Positions 1 through 8,659 of a stretch of DNA of 39,134 bases are shown one piece after another; the stretch's first letter is position 1, and each line of letters starts with the position of its first letter. The notes beneath the pieces are model-generated. The model did no database searches and was not told the DNA's origin. It saw nothing but the letters and a program-made list of their open reading frames with translations. Source of the stretch: Bacteroidales bacterium (GTDB taxonomy: Bacteria; Bacteroidota; Bacteroidia; Bacteroidales; Paludibacteraceae); assembly GCA_015654525.1 (NCBI GenBank), contig JAATGT010000213.1:1-39134 (forward strand), read 5' to 3'. Both the position numbers and the translations under genes were made by a program.

Positions 1-85
1 GATCGGAGCTGGTAGTTTGTGCTGAAAGGTTCAGACTTGCTAGCAAAAGAATAAAAGAATAAATAATATTTCGGGATGAAAACAT
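1..85 (-). CDS. N-terminus of a secreted protein (partial, runs off the left edge)
   Basis: An open frame starts with ATG at 85 on the minus strand and runs off the window after 28 codons. It shows a typical signal peptide: a short polar start with one Arg, a hydrophobic stretch (YSFILLLASLNLSAQ), then a polar region after the LSAQ cleavage-like motif. It lies 30 bases downstream of hisB on the same strand. An inverted repeat AAAACATGTTTT spans its start codon. The mature protein is outside the window, so no function can be given. Confidence 0.55.
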   Translation of the reverse strand, partial: MFSSRNIIYSFILLLASLNLSAQTTSSD

Positions 86-115
86 GTTTTCAATCGTAAA
101 TGAATAAATCGTAAA

Positions 116-1249
116 TTATAGAAGTCCTTTTGTGCTGGGTAGTTCGTATTGATAAATGTCGCGTTTCACTGCCATTTTGATGGATTTGGCCAATGCTTTG
201 AAAATACCTTCCAGTTTGTGATGCTCATTGGCACCTTCAGCTTTGATGTTCAAATTTATTTTTGCAGCATCACTCAAGGATTTGAAAAAGTGATAAATCA
301 TCTCGGTTGGTAAATCGCCAATGAATTCGCGTTTGAATTCTGCGTCGAAAACTAACCACGCACGACCGCCAAAGTCAAGTGCCACCGAACATAAACAGTC
401 GTCCATGGGCAGATAGAATCCATAACGCTCAATGCCGCGTTTGTTTCCTAATGCTTTTCCCAGTGCTTCACCCAGTGCAATAGCTGTATCTTCGATGGTG
501 TGATGTTCGTCCACTTCCAGATCACCTTTTACTTTAATGGTGAGGTCCGATCCGGAATGTTTTCCGATTTGCTCCAGCATATGATCGAAGAATTTCAAGC
601 CTGTATCAATGCTGCATTTGCCCGAACCGTCTAAATTCAATTCGATTAAAATATCAGTCTCTTTGGTGGTTCGTTTAATGGTGGCGGTACGTTCGCCGGC
701 AAATAAAAATTCGGTTATTTTGTCCCAGCTGGTTGTCTGTAAGGCACAGAATTCAGTCAGTTCTTTTTCTTTCAGAATACTACTATCGTCGCTAATGAAA
801 ATAGCCTTACAACCGAGGTTCTTAGCCAGTTCAACATCTGTATAACGATCGCCGATAACAAATGAACCCTCCAAATCATATTTTTCAGAGAAATATTCGG
901 TAAGCATGGCTGTTCCCGGTTTGCGGGTGGGCAGATTTTCTTCGGGGAAGGACTTGTCAATGAATATCTTGTCGAAAGTAACATCTTCGTTTGCCAGCGT
1001 TTGAAGAAATTTAGCCTGAATGGTATCAAAATTTTCCTGCGGATAAACTTCGGTTCCCAAACCATCCTGATTGGTAACCAAAGCCCATTCAAAATCTAGT
1101 TTTTGCCGGATAAAATGCAGATTGCGCAACGCTGCGGGCAAAAACTCCATTTGTTCCAGTGTGTCTACCTGATACGTTACAGGTGGTTCAATTATAATAG
1201 TTCCATCACGATCGATGAAAAGTACTTTCTTTTTGGTTGTTTCGGACAT
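116..1249 (-). CDS. hisB: Bifunctional histidinol-phosphatase / imidazoleglycerol-phosphate dehydratase
   Basis: A fusion enzyme catalysing two steps of histidine biosynthesis in the cytoplasm: dehydration of imidazole-glycerol phosphate and dephosphorylation of histidinol phosphate. The N-terminal half is a HAD phosphatase with the nucleophile motif DRDGT at residues 13-17. From about residue 185 the dehydratase domain carries the manganese-binding repeats [22 protein letters not shown] and NEHHKLEG. The length (377 residues) fits the bifunctional form of enterobacteria and Bacteroidota. It ends in TAA and is followed at 30 bases by the truncated secreted-protein gene. The other his genes are not in the window; they may lie upstream of a different promoter or elsewhere. 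The 136-base gap to uvrA suggests its own transcription. Confidence 0.95.
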   Translation of the reverse strand: MSETTKKKVLFIDRDGTIIIEPPVTYQVDTLEQMEFLPAALRNLHFIRQKLDFEWALVTNQDGLGTEVYPQENFDTIQAKFLQTLANEDVTFDKIFIDKSFPEENLPTRKPGTAMLTEYFSEKYDLEGSFVIGDRYTDVELAKNLGCKAIFISDDSSILKEKELTEFCALQTTSWDKITEFLFAGERTATIKRTTKETDILIELNLDGSGKCSIDTGLKFFDHMLEQIGKHSGSDLTIKVKGDLEVDEHHTIEDTAIALGEALGKALGNKRGIERYGFYLPMDDCLCSVALDFGGRAWLVFDAEFKREFIGDLPTEMIYHFFKSLSDAAKINLNIKAEGANEHHKLEGIFKALAKSIKMAVKRDIYQYELPSTKGLL

Positions 1250-1385
1250 TTTGTTCTAAATTGACCCCTAAGCCCTGAAGGAAGATTAAGAGTATGCGTT
1301 TTTAAAGTGTTTTTATTTGAAAGTCAGCATGTAAAAATAATATATTTTCCTGAAACATTAGAATAGGAGCAAATTTAATTTCCTT

Positions 1386-4232
1386 TTAGGAGTTTAGTTC
1401 CATCTTCAAAAACCGTCCGGTTTCGCTTGTCGGATGTTTCGCAACTTGCTGTGGCGTTCCCGTACAAATCACTGTTCCACCGGCTGCTCCGCCTTCCGGA
1501 CCGATGTCAATAATATGATCGGCCACTTTGATAACGTCCATATTGTGCTCGATAATGATAACCGTGTTGCCTTTGTTCACCAGTCGGTTTAATACACCAA
1601 GTAAGACGCGGATGTCTTCAAAATGTAACCCTGTTGTCGGTTCATCAAGTATGTACAGTGTTTGTCCGGTATCGCGCTTCGAGAGTTCCGTAGCCAGTTT
1701 TACGCGCTGACTTTCTCCTCCCGAAAGCGTGGTGCTTGATTGTCCGAGCTTGATGTAACCCAATCCCACATCCTGCAATGTTTTTATTTTGTTGAGAATG
1801 GAGGGTTGATTCTCGAAAAATTCTACTGCCTGATTGATGGTCATTCCCAGTACATCGGCAATGGATTTCCCTTTAAACCGAACTTCCAGTGTCTCTTTGT
1901 TGTAGCGTTTCCCATCGCAACTTTCGCAAGGAACGTATACGTCCGGTAAAAAATTCATTTCAATGGTTTTATAACCATTTCCACCACAGACTTCGCATCG
2001 TCCACCGGCTGTGTTGAACGAGAAACGTCCGGGTTTGTAACCTCGTATTTTTGCTTCGGGCAAGGTGACAAATACATTTCTGATATCCGAAAAAACGCCG
2101 GTGTACGTAGCCGGATTAGAGCGTGGAGTACGTCCGATGGGCGACTGATCTACTTGCACTACTTTGTCAATATATTCCAGTCCTTTTATACTATCGTATG
2201 GCAACGGATCTTGCAATGAATGATAAAAGCTCTGACTTAGGATTGGTTGCAGCGTTTCGTTTATCAGGGTCGATTTACCGCTCCCCGAAACTCATGTGAT
2301 GCAAATCATTTTTCCCAACGGGAAAGTAACATTTACATTTTTCAGATTATTACCCCGTGCTCCTTTAATCGTAATGGCATGTCCGTTTCCGGGACGAATT
2401 TCAGTTGGTATCTCTATCTGTTTTTTACCGTTCAGATAAGCTGACGTCAAGGTGTCGGCTTTCAACATTTCCTGAGGAGTTCCCGAGAATACTACTTCAC
2501 CACCCAGTCGTCCGGCATGGGGACCCATGTCAACAACGTAATCAGCAGCCATCATCATATCTTTGTCATGTTCTACCACGATGACCGAGTTTCCTGTGTC
2601 GCGCAATTGTTTCAACGACCGGATCAGGCGTTCGTTATCCCGTTGATGTAAACCGATGCTCGGCTCATCGAGAATGTAAAGCACGTTTACCAACTGTGAT
2701 CCGATCTGTGTAGCCAACCGGATACGTTGACTCTCACCGCCCGATAAGGATTGAGAGCTGCGGTTCAACGAAAGATAATTGAGTCCCACATCCAGCAAAA
2801 ACTGGAGTCGGGTGCGGATTTCTTTCAGAATTTCTACAGCAATAGCTTTTTGTTTGTCCGACAAAAACGGTTCTACTTTTGCCAACCATTCCGACAATTG
2901 AGCTATATCCATAGCTGCCAGTTGCGCAATGTTTTTATCGTGAATCCGGAAATATAAGGATTCTTTACGCAGTTTGGCTCCGTCACATTCGGGGCAAACT
3001 ACCGATTTGGAATATTGGTTGGCCCATTTTTGTTCGGTAGCTGAAGCACCGGTTTCGGCCTGCATTTCGATGTATTTCAAAATACCGTCGTAACTCAGAA
3101 AGTAATTGGTTCCGATAGCCTGATTTTTGATGTGCAGTCGCTCGTCGGTACCATTCATTATTTCGTCCATGGCTTCGTCGGGAATACCCGATACCGGAGT
3201 TTTGAGTGTGCAATCGTATTTTTCGAGTATAGCTTCTATCTGCCAGAAGATCGTGGAGTTTTTATGTTTCCCGAGTGGAGCAATGGCACCATTGTAGATG
3301 CTGAGCTTTTTGTCGGGTACAATTTTATCCATGTCAATTTCGTTCACAAAGCCAAGACCTTTGCAGCGTGGACAAGCTCCGTGTGGTGAATTGAATGAGA
3401 AGTTGTGCGGTGCGGGTTCGTCGTACGAAATACCACTGGTGGGGCACATCAGCATCTTACTGAAGTAACGAATGTTCTCTTCGTCTTTTTCCAGTAACAT
3501 CACGATGCCGTTGCCCTGTTGCATGGCTTTTTGCATCGATTGTTTCAGGCGTTGACGGTCTTTTTCGCTTACCAATAGTTTGTCGATCACCACTTCGATG
3601 TCGTGGTTCTTATAACGGTCCAGTTTCAGGCCGTGAGTGGCTTCGCGTATTTCACCGTCAATCCGGACATGCAGATATCCTATTTTGCGGATTTGTTCGA
3701 ACAGTTCTTTGTAATGCCCTTTACGACCACGAACCAGTGGAGCAAGCAGGAATGTTTTTTTTCCTTCGTAATCTTTCAGAATTAGATCTACAATCTGATC
3801 TTCGGAATATTTTACCATTTTTTCGCCGGTAACATACGAAAAGGCTTCGCCGGCACGTGCAAACAGCAAACGCAGAAAGTCGTAAATCTCGGTGGTAGTC
3901 CCGACTGTTGACCGTGGGTTTTTGTTGGTTGTTTTTTGCTCAATGGAAATGACGGGACTCAATCCTGTGATTTTATCTACGTCGGGGCGTTCCATATTAC
4001 CTAGAAAACTACGTGCGTAAGCCGAGAACGTTTCTATATAACGACGTTGGCCTTCGGCGAAGATCGTATCGAAAGCCAGTGATGATTTTCCGCTGCCGCT
4101 TAGTCCGGTAATCACCGTCAAAGCATCACGCGGAATGGAAACATCGATATTTTTTAAGTTGTGAACCCTAGCACCGATCACTTCTACTCTTTCTGAAGCT
4201 TCGATGGGTTGTATGTCGGAATTTTTAGCCAA
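1386..4232 (-). pseudogene. uvrA: Excinuclease ABC subunit A, interrupted by an in-frame TGA
   Basis: UvrA is the damage-recognition ATPase of nucleotide excision repair. Here 948 codons lie in one frame, split by a single TGA at 2292-2294 (codon 647). The first part (646 codons) has Walker A GLSGSGKS near residue 43 and the signature LSGGESQR of ATPase I. The second part has the zinc finger CEVC...CESC, the signature [17 protein letters not shown] and the Walker B region of ATPase II. The TGA replaces the first glycine of the second Walker A: the translation reads ICIT[13 protein letters not shown], where the family has TGVSGSGKS, so GGA to TGA is the simplest change. No frameshift is present and both halves are well conserved, so the event is recent or a sequence error. 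A later ATG at 2216 would give a C-terminal piece lacking Walker A. The first zinc site has lost one Cys pair (CPTSG). Confidence 0.9.
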
Positions 4233-4390
4233 AACAGTTTTGTTTAAAGTAAGGATTGCAAATTATACAAATGCTATGAACCCAACATAAATCAGACTTT
4301 AAAAACCTATTATACAGGAAAAAAGTTTTTATTGCTCAATGGGATTTGCTGGTGTTTGTATGATTTGCGCTCAATTGAAAATTGAACCCG

Positions 4391-4398
4391 CAAAGATA
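4391..4398 (-). promoter_or_regulatory. Candidate -7 box upstream of uvrA (TATCTTTG)
   Basis: The minus strand reads TATCTTTG, a match to the Bacteroidota -7 consensus TAnnTTTG. A partial -33 match (TTG at 4421-4419) lies at about the right distance. It would give a leader of about 150 bases before the uvrA start at 4232. The rest of the 4233-4536 gap is AT-rich and shows no gene. Confidence 0.4.
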
Positions 4399-4450
4399 CG
4401 AATTACAAAACGAGTTGACAAGGGAATTAGTTCGGATGTTTTGTGAAATG

Positions 4451-4475
4451 TAGGGACAGCTGAGCACCGTCCCTA
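4451..4475. repeat. Short palindrome in the uvrA-cupin gap
   Basis: TAGGGAC and GTCCCTA form a perfect 7-bp inverted repeat around an 11-base spacer. No T-tract follows on either strand, so a simple terminator is unlikely. It resembles a decayed copy of the dispersed TAGGGACAGGT-type palindromes seen in some bacterial intergenic regions; that resemblance is from memory. Confidence 0.45.
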
Positions 4476-4536
4476 TATGAAATTTATCTTCCGGTCGGTT
4501 GTCTGTCATAAACAGATGTGCCGCAGAATTGATTCT

Positions 4537-4992
4537 TTATTTCCATTTGGGGTTGAATGGAAGTCTTTCTCCATCGGCTGTGGTATGCTCTTCTAACGAG
4601 TTTTCTTTGGATTGAATGACCATATAAATCATCGTTTCATCCGATGAATTGCAGATGCCGCGGTTTCCTTGTGGTGCAACCCGTATAACACTGCCTTCTT
4701 TTATGTTGAAGCAATCTTCGTCTACCTGAAAGAATCCGAAACCTTTTAATATGATATAAGTTTCTTCGTTTTTTCGGTGGATATGAAAATAAGGCTGTTC
4801 CGAGTGTGGCGGAAGCGAATTAAATGAGATTTCCGTCCCTGTTGCTTGTGTGGCATCTTTTAAAAAGACTTTACCTTCCAGCACTTTTTTATTTACCGGA
4901 TGAATCAGCGAGTAATCCATTATGTCGGCTAAATTACCCATGTTTATCGCAGTGAAAGACGTGTTTTCTGCCAGTTTCTCAAGTTGTTTCAT
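4537..4992 (-). CDS. Cupin-domain protein
   Basis: A 151-residue protein with a central cupin barrel. The first cupin motif is PHSEQPYFHIHRKNEETYII (about residues 60-80), with His and Glu residues placed to bind a metal. The second motif lies around EGSVIRVAPQGNRGICNSSD, where the usual metal His is absent, so metal binding may be partial. There is no signal peptide. Small cupins of this kind act as dioxygenases, isomerases or sugar binders, and the sequence alone does not decide. It stands alone: 303 bases to uvrA downstream and 147 bases to the helix-hairpin-helix gene upstream, on the same strand. Confidence 0.8.
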   Translation of the reverse strand: MKQLEKLAENTSFTAINMGNLADIMDYSLIHPVNKKVLEGKVFLKDATQATGTEISFNSLPPHSEQPYFHIHRKNEETYIILKGFGFFQVDEDCFNIKEGSVIRVAPQGNRGICNSSDETMIYMVIQSKENSLEEHTTADGERLPFNPKWK

Positions 4993-5139
4993 GATTCAAA
5001 ATCTTTTGTTGTTATGTGAATTAAATGACTCTGTAGCTCTTGGTCTGATATTTCTCATTGATTGTAATTGGTTTGATTAAGCAATAATATCTACTAGTCT
5101 ATCCTTGTAACTCTGTCCTCTGTCCTCGTAACTATTTAC

Positions 5140-5421
5140 TCATAACAACTTTTCATCCTTCCAGTTCCACCATTTTAGTTTTTCGGATTCGTGCTCATCA
5201 GCCGGAGTATTGGCATAATATACTGCGCATTTAAAAGCATACAACACACATCGATCCTGGACAGTTCAGGCGAATGCATTAGAAAGATCATATAGTATAT
5301 CGGGATCTTTTCCTTTTAAGTCAGCGATAGAAGTTATGCCAATATTCCAAAGATCGGTAGCTAACGACTTGCCGATCCCCGGAATGATTGTGAGTTCTTT
5401 AATGGTTTGCTGTTTTGTCAT
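5140..5421 (-). pseudogene. Helix-hairpin-helix (Cdd1-type) small protein, interrupted by an in-frame TGA
   Basis: A 94-codon frame starts with ATG at 5421, overlapping the VOC gene's stop as ATGA, and ends with TGA at 5140-5142. One in-frame TGA sits at 5266-5268 (codon 52). The first part reads ELTIIPGIGKSLATDLWNIG, a helix-hairpin-helix, then SIADLKGKDPDILY. After the stop come DRCVLYAFKCAVYYA and KLKWWNWKD, the hallmark end of the Cdd1/pathogenicity-locus family of small HhH proteins. In family members I recall, a glycine stands five residues before the Arg of DRC, which is where the stop lies, so GGA to TGA is likely. Both sides remain well conserved, so decay is recent or the base is wrong. 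Function in this family is unproven. Confidence 0.8.
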
Positions 5422-5867
5422 TTGTCTTTTTGAAAATTCTTTTCATCTTCAATCAGATCTTCGTCCCATTTTTCTTTAGGTAACTCCGAATACAGTTCTA
5501 TCAGATTGCTTTCGGGATCTCTGAAGTGTGCAACTCGTATTCCCCATGCAGTCATGTCTTTCGGCTCGGTCAGAAAATTCACTCCTTTGCTTTGCAACGA
5601 GTTGTAAGTCTCGTTTAGGTTGTCAACCTGCACAATGATTGCCATTTTATCCTGCACAAATTCATTTTCTCTTGTGCCTGTGTTCTGAATAGCAATGTCC
5701 ATGAGTTCTGCTTTAAAAAGATTAAGCCCTGACGGAATGCCGATGTTGAAGCTGGCAAAATTGTCGCCGGATTTGCCCCAGGTACATTCTAAACCAAGAA
5801 TGTCGTTGTAAAAAGTGAAACACTTGTCGAAGTCGTTCACTAAAAGTCTGATGTTACTAAATTTCAT
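5418..5867 (-). CDS. VOC-family (glyoxalase/bleomycin-resistance-like) protein
   Basis: A 149-residue protein of the vicinal-oxygen-chelate fold. Paired beta-alpha-beta-beta-beta modules are visible: FSNIRLLVNDFDKCFTFYND with GLECTW at the start, and the second module ending HFRDPESNLIELYSELP, the family's usual C-terminal motif with a metal-ligand-type Glu. The family covers isomerases, dioxygenases and antibiotic-binding proteins; the substrate cannot be read here. It is the middle gene of a three-gene operon: the AraC gene is 33 bases upstream and the helix-hairpin-helix gene overlaps its stop by the ATGA arrangement, implying coupled translation. Confidence 0.85.
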   Translation of the reverse strand: MKFSNIRLLVNDFDKCFTFYNDILGLECTWGKSGDNFASFNIGIPSGLNLFKAELMDIAIQNTGTRENEFVQDKMAIIVQVDNLNETYNSLQSKGVNFLTEPKDMTAWGIRVAHFRDPESNLIELYSELPKEKWDEDLIEDEKNFQKDK

Positions 5868-5900
5868 TTTGCTGTTTTTTTTATGATTAATACTGCAAAA

Positions 5901-6650
5901 CTACTTTTTCTTCATAGTTGCCAATTGTAAAAATCGGTCGTTTTTATTCTCGAATAATTCCGTCGGGTTATTTCCGGTGTGTTTTTTCAGATCTTTGATG
6001 AAATGCGACTGATCAAAATAATTAAGTTCGGGATACAGTTTTCCGTCTTTAATGTGTTTGTAGGAAGCACGACACCGTAAAATCTTACAATAGGCTTTTA
6101 GCGGAAGCCCAAATCGCTCTTTAAAATACCGGTTTATTTGCCTACTTGTCCAACACACCTGTTGTGAATATTGTTCAACGGTTTGTTCGCCATTTGTTTG
6201 GTACAGCAAATTGAAAAGTTTCTGTTTCCGACCGTCAATTCCCTGTTTACTGCCTAAAGCGGATAGTATTATTTTATTCAGTTCTTCGGTCGCCTTATTT
6301 AAATCGTCGAATGGGATAGTGTCTATTTGCCAGAAGTCATTTGATTTCACTTGTTCACTGTCGCAAAAGTAAGCAATGTTTTGTTGCAAAATATAATCAA
6401 CCGCCAGCAGTTTAAAGCGGATCCCAAAGAGTTGCGTGTTAGGTTCGATAGACACTTCCACCTGTTTGGTCCAAAGTCCTGTTAGTGATATTTCATTTTG
6501 TTTGTAATTATTGAACGAAATGATAAGATCAAAACAGCCGTCGGGCAGAATTGTAAAGTCAAGCTGTCCGGTGGTGGAGTTATCGAACCACCAATAACTT
6601 TTTACAAAATCGTCTAATAATAAGTCGGGTTGAAACTCTTGGTAGATCAT
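5901..6650 (-). CDS. AraC-family transcriptional regulator
   Basis: A 249-residue regulator. The C-terminal part carries an AraC-type double helix-turn-helix: CWTSRQINRYFKERFGLPLK for the first and YFDQSHFIKDLKKHTGNNP for the second, the latter ending close to the usual FKK.TG..P signature. The N-terminal 130 residues (QEFQPDLLLDDFVKSYWW, then FTILPDGCFDLIISF) match the pattern of the sensor domain I know as DUF6597. It leads an operon with the VOC and helix-hairpin-helix genes and may control them; the inducer is unknown. Confidence 0.88.
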   Translation of the reverse strand: MIYQEFQPDLLLDDFVKSYWWFDNSTTGQLDFTILPDGCFDLIISFNNYKQNEISLTGLWTKQVEVSIEPNTQLFGIRFKLLAVDYILQQNIAYFCDSEQVKSNDFWQIDTIPFDDLNKATEELNKIILSALGSKQGIDGRKQKLFNLLYQTNGEQTVEQYSQQVCWTSRQINRYFKERFGLPLKAYCKILRCRASYKHIKDGKLYPELNYFDQSHFIKDLKKHTGNNPTELFENKNDRFLQLATMKKK

Positions 6651-6709
6651 ACTGAATTTATTATTAGTTGGTTTATCTATCTGCTCAGATCATTGTTATA
6701 GCTGGTTCA

Positions 6710-7441
6710 TTAAACGATGTCGCCCACAATGGCTTTTTCTGTTTTTTCAAACAGGGTGTTGAAATCGCATTCGTTTACAGCCATGGCTGGATGAATCGTA
6801 AACTTTAGCCGGTTACCAATGCCCATTGGGAACTTACCATAACGAAATACTTTCCATGAATTGTTGATGGTAACGGGGACTACCAGTGCATTCGGAGCAA
6901 ATTTGCACAAGATTTTTAATCCGTTGGAAGCAAAGTTTCCGGGTTCTCCGGTTCTGGAGCGCGTTCCTTCGGGGAAGATTACAGCCGACCGGTTTGTAGC
7001 TTCAATATATTCTCCCATTTGCTTTAAAGCGGGTAGTGCCTGTCTGGGATCTTTCCGGTTGATCAATACCGACCCGCCATGATTTAAATTGTACGACACA
7101 CTGGGAATACCTTTCCCCAATTCTATTTTACTTACAAACTTAGGGTGATACTTGCGCAGAAACCAACCGATGCCGATAATGTCGAACAAGCCCTGATGAT
7201 TCGCTACAAATATGAGTGGTTTGCCTTCCGGCAGATCGGTTTTGTTTTCTACTTCTGCCGTTGATAAAAGGGCAAGTAACACACGCAGTAAAACAAGGTT
7301 TAGTAGGTCTACACTTCTTTTGTGCGCCTGATATCCGAATACATTTAAGCAAATGTACTGAATAGGATGAAACACACAGATGGCACAAAAGAACAGAAAA
7401 CAAGCTACTAATGAGAGTGGATAAGAGATTATCTTTTTCAT
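6710..7441 (-). CDS. plsC: 1-acyl-sn-glycerol-3-phosphate acyltransferase
   Basis: It transfers an acyl chain to lysophosphatidic acid to make phosphatidic acid at the inner membrane. The 243-residue protein has an N-terminal membrane segment (about residues 5-30) and the acyltransferase motifs NHQGLFD (81-87, the catalytic HX4D) and FPEGTRSRTGE (156-166), then VPVTINNSW. The length is usual for PlsC. A -7-like TATTTTTG lies at 7528-7521 on the minus strand, about 80 bases upstream. It is followed after 59 bases by the AraC gene at 6650, so co-transcription with the downstream operon is possible but not shown. Paralogues acting in ornithine-lipid synthesis look similar. Confidence 0.9.
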   Translation of the reverse strand: MKKIISYPLSLVACFLFFCAICVFHPIQYICLNVFGYQAHKRSVDLLNLVLLRVLLALLSTAEVENKTDLPEGKPLIFVANHQGLFDIIGIGWFLRKYHPKFVSKIELGKGIPSVSYNLNHGGSVLINRKDPRQALPALKQMGEYIEATNRSAVIFPEGTRSRTGEPGNFASNGLKILCKFAPNALVVPVTINNSWKVFRYGKFPMGIGNRLKFTIHPAMAVNECDFNTLFEKTEKAIVGDIV

Positions 7442-7650
7442 TCGTAAAATTTTTCTTTATAATTCGGATGTCACTCACACCGTGCTTTGCGGATGAGTGG
7501 CATCAACCGGAAATCAGCGGCAAAAATACTAAAATTTATATTTTGACGGGCAAGAAATAACTTTAAATCTTTGTTGTTATTAGTGGAAAAGCTAAGATAA
7601 GAGAGACGTTTCAGTTTTGGGATTTTATAATTTAGTTATTTCATAGGAGC

Positions 7651-8508
7651 TTACTTACTTACGTTTCTATAATGTGATGGTGTTGTACCAGTGTGTTTCT
7701 TAAAGTATTTGCATAAAAATGCCTCACAAGGATAGTTTAGTTGGGCGGCAATTTTTTTGAGTGGCATAGTGGTTGATTTTAACTGCAACTTAAGTTCTGT
7801 TATGGCAAATTTATCAATGAGTTCTTTGGCTGAAGTTCCTGTACTGTCTTTTGTTATAATAGACAAATATTTGGGTGTTATGCACAGTTTTTCGGCATAA
7901 AAGCCTACTTCACGATTTTCCGGATGAATTTTTACTAAACGGAAAAATTCTTCCTGTAATTCCTTTTTACGTTTACGCTGACGGGTATGTATCTCATTGC
8001 GAGCAATTACTTTGCTGTATAAGTCTAAATAAAAATTATGTAGCAGATTCAATATTATTTCACTACGACATACATTTTCAGTGTCGTGAAATTTGCTATG
8101 TAAAGCAGCAAAGTATTCTGTAATCATTCTGTCTTTTTCCGTTTCGGGCAAATGATATTTTACATTTTCTTTTAAAAAACCGATAAACGCTGTTGGGAAT
8201 CTATATAGAATATCATCAATTAGCAGGTTGAAAAAGGAGAAATAAGTAAGGGAAAAATCGCTTGACTTTTCATTACAGGCTAATATCTGCCCTGGAAAAA
8301 CCAAAATAATATCATTTGGGACAAAGTGAAACGAGCGTAAGTCCACCTCTATCTCTGCGTTGCCGGCTAAACACACACATACCTGGCAATAGTTTATTCG
8401 GCAAGGAGAAAAAATTATTGGCAAGTCGTTGCATTGCAACGAAATTTGGAAATCGTTTTCAACGTTCTTTTTGTTACTAAAGAATAAGTCCGGAGATGAT
8501 AGATGCAT
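7651..8508 (-). CDS. AraC-family regulator divergent from the efflux operon
   Basis: A 285-residue regulator with an N-terminal cupin-like sensing domain (about 1-150) and a C-terminal AraC helix-turn-helix pair: FYAEKLCITPKYLSIITKDS, then IAAQLNYPCEAFLCKYFKKH and TGTTPSHYR at the end. It is transcribed away from the TolC/EmrA/EmrB operon across a 151-base gap, the common layout for a local efflux regulator. A TACATTTG -7 candidate lies at 8540-8533 on the minus strand, 25 bases before its start. The ligand is unknown; a drug, bile acid or fatty acid would fit its partners, which is inference only. Confidence 0.88.
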   Translation of the reverse strand: MHLSSPDLFFSNKKNVENDFQISLQCNDLPIIFSPCRINYCQVCVCLAGNAEIEVDLRSFHFVPNDIILVFPGQILACNEKSSDFSLTYFSFFNLLIDDILYRFPTAFIGFLKENVKYHLPETEKDRMITEYFAALHSKFHDTENVCRSEIILNLLHNFYLDLYSKVIARNEIHTRQRKRKKELQEEFFRLVKIHPENREVGFYAEKLCITPKYLSIITKDSTGTSAKELIDKFAITELKLQLKSTTMPLKKIAAQLNYPCEAFLCKYFKKHTGTTPSHYRNVSK

Positions 8509-8659
8509 TTCGTGTTGTTCTTATTTTGTACACAAATGTACTCATTTTATCGATTTGATTTATTTTTTATGGAAAAAAGGATAAGTTTCATGGAAATCGA
8601 GACAACCTTTTATCTACTAATTACCCCGACCTTTGTCCCCTAAAATAAATAGAATCTCA

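Noticed and set aside
2292-5268. UGA read as glycine in this organism (code 25)
   Set aside because: At least five genes (ending at 5418, 12653, 19709, 34983 and 36060) stop at TGA in places that fit family length or gene overlap, and the other two interrupted frames use TAG and TAA.
8633-8659. Upstream TTG start for the TolC-like gene
   Set aside because: It would put nine polar residues before a complete signal peptide.
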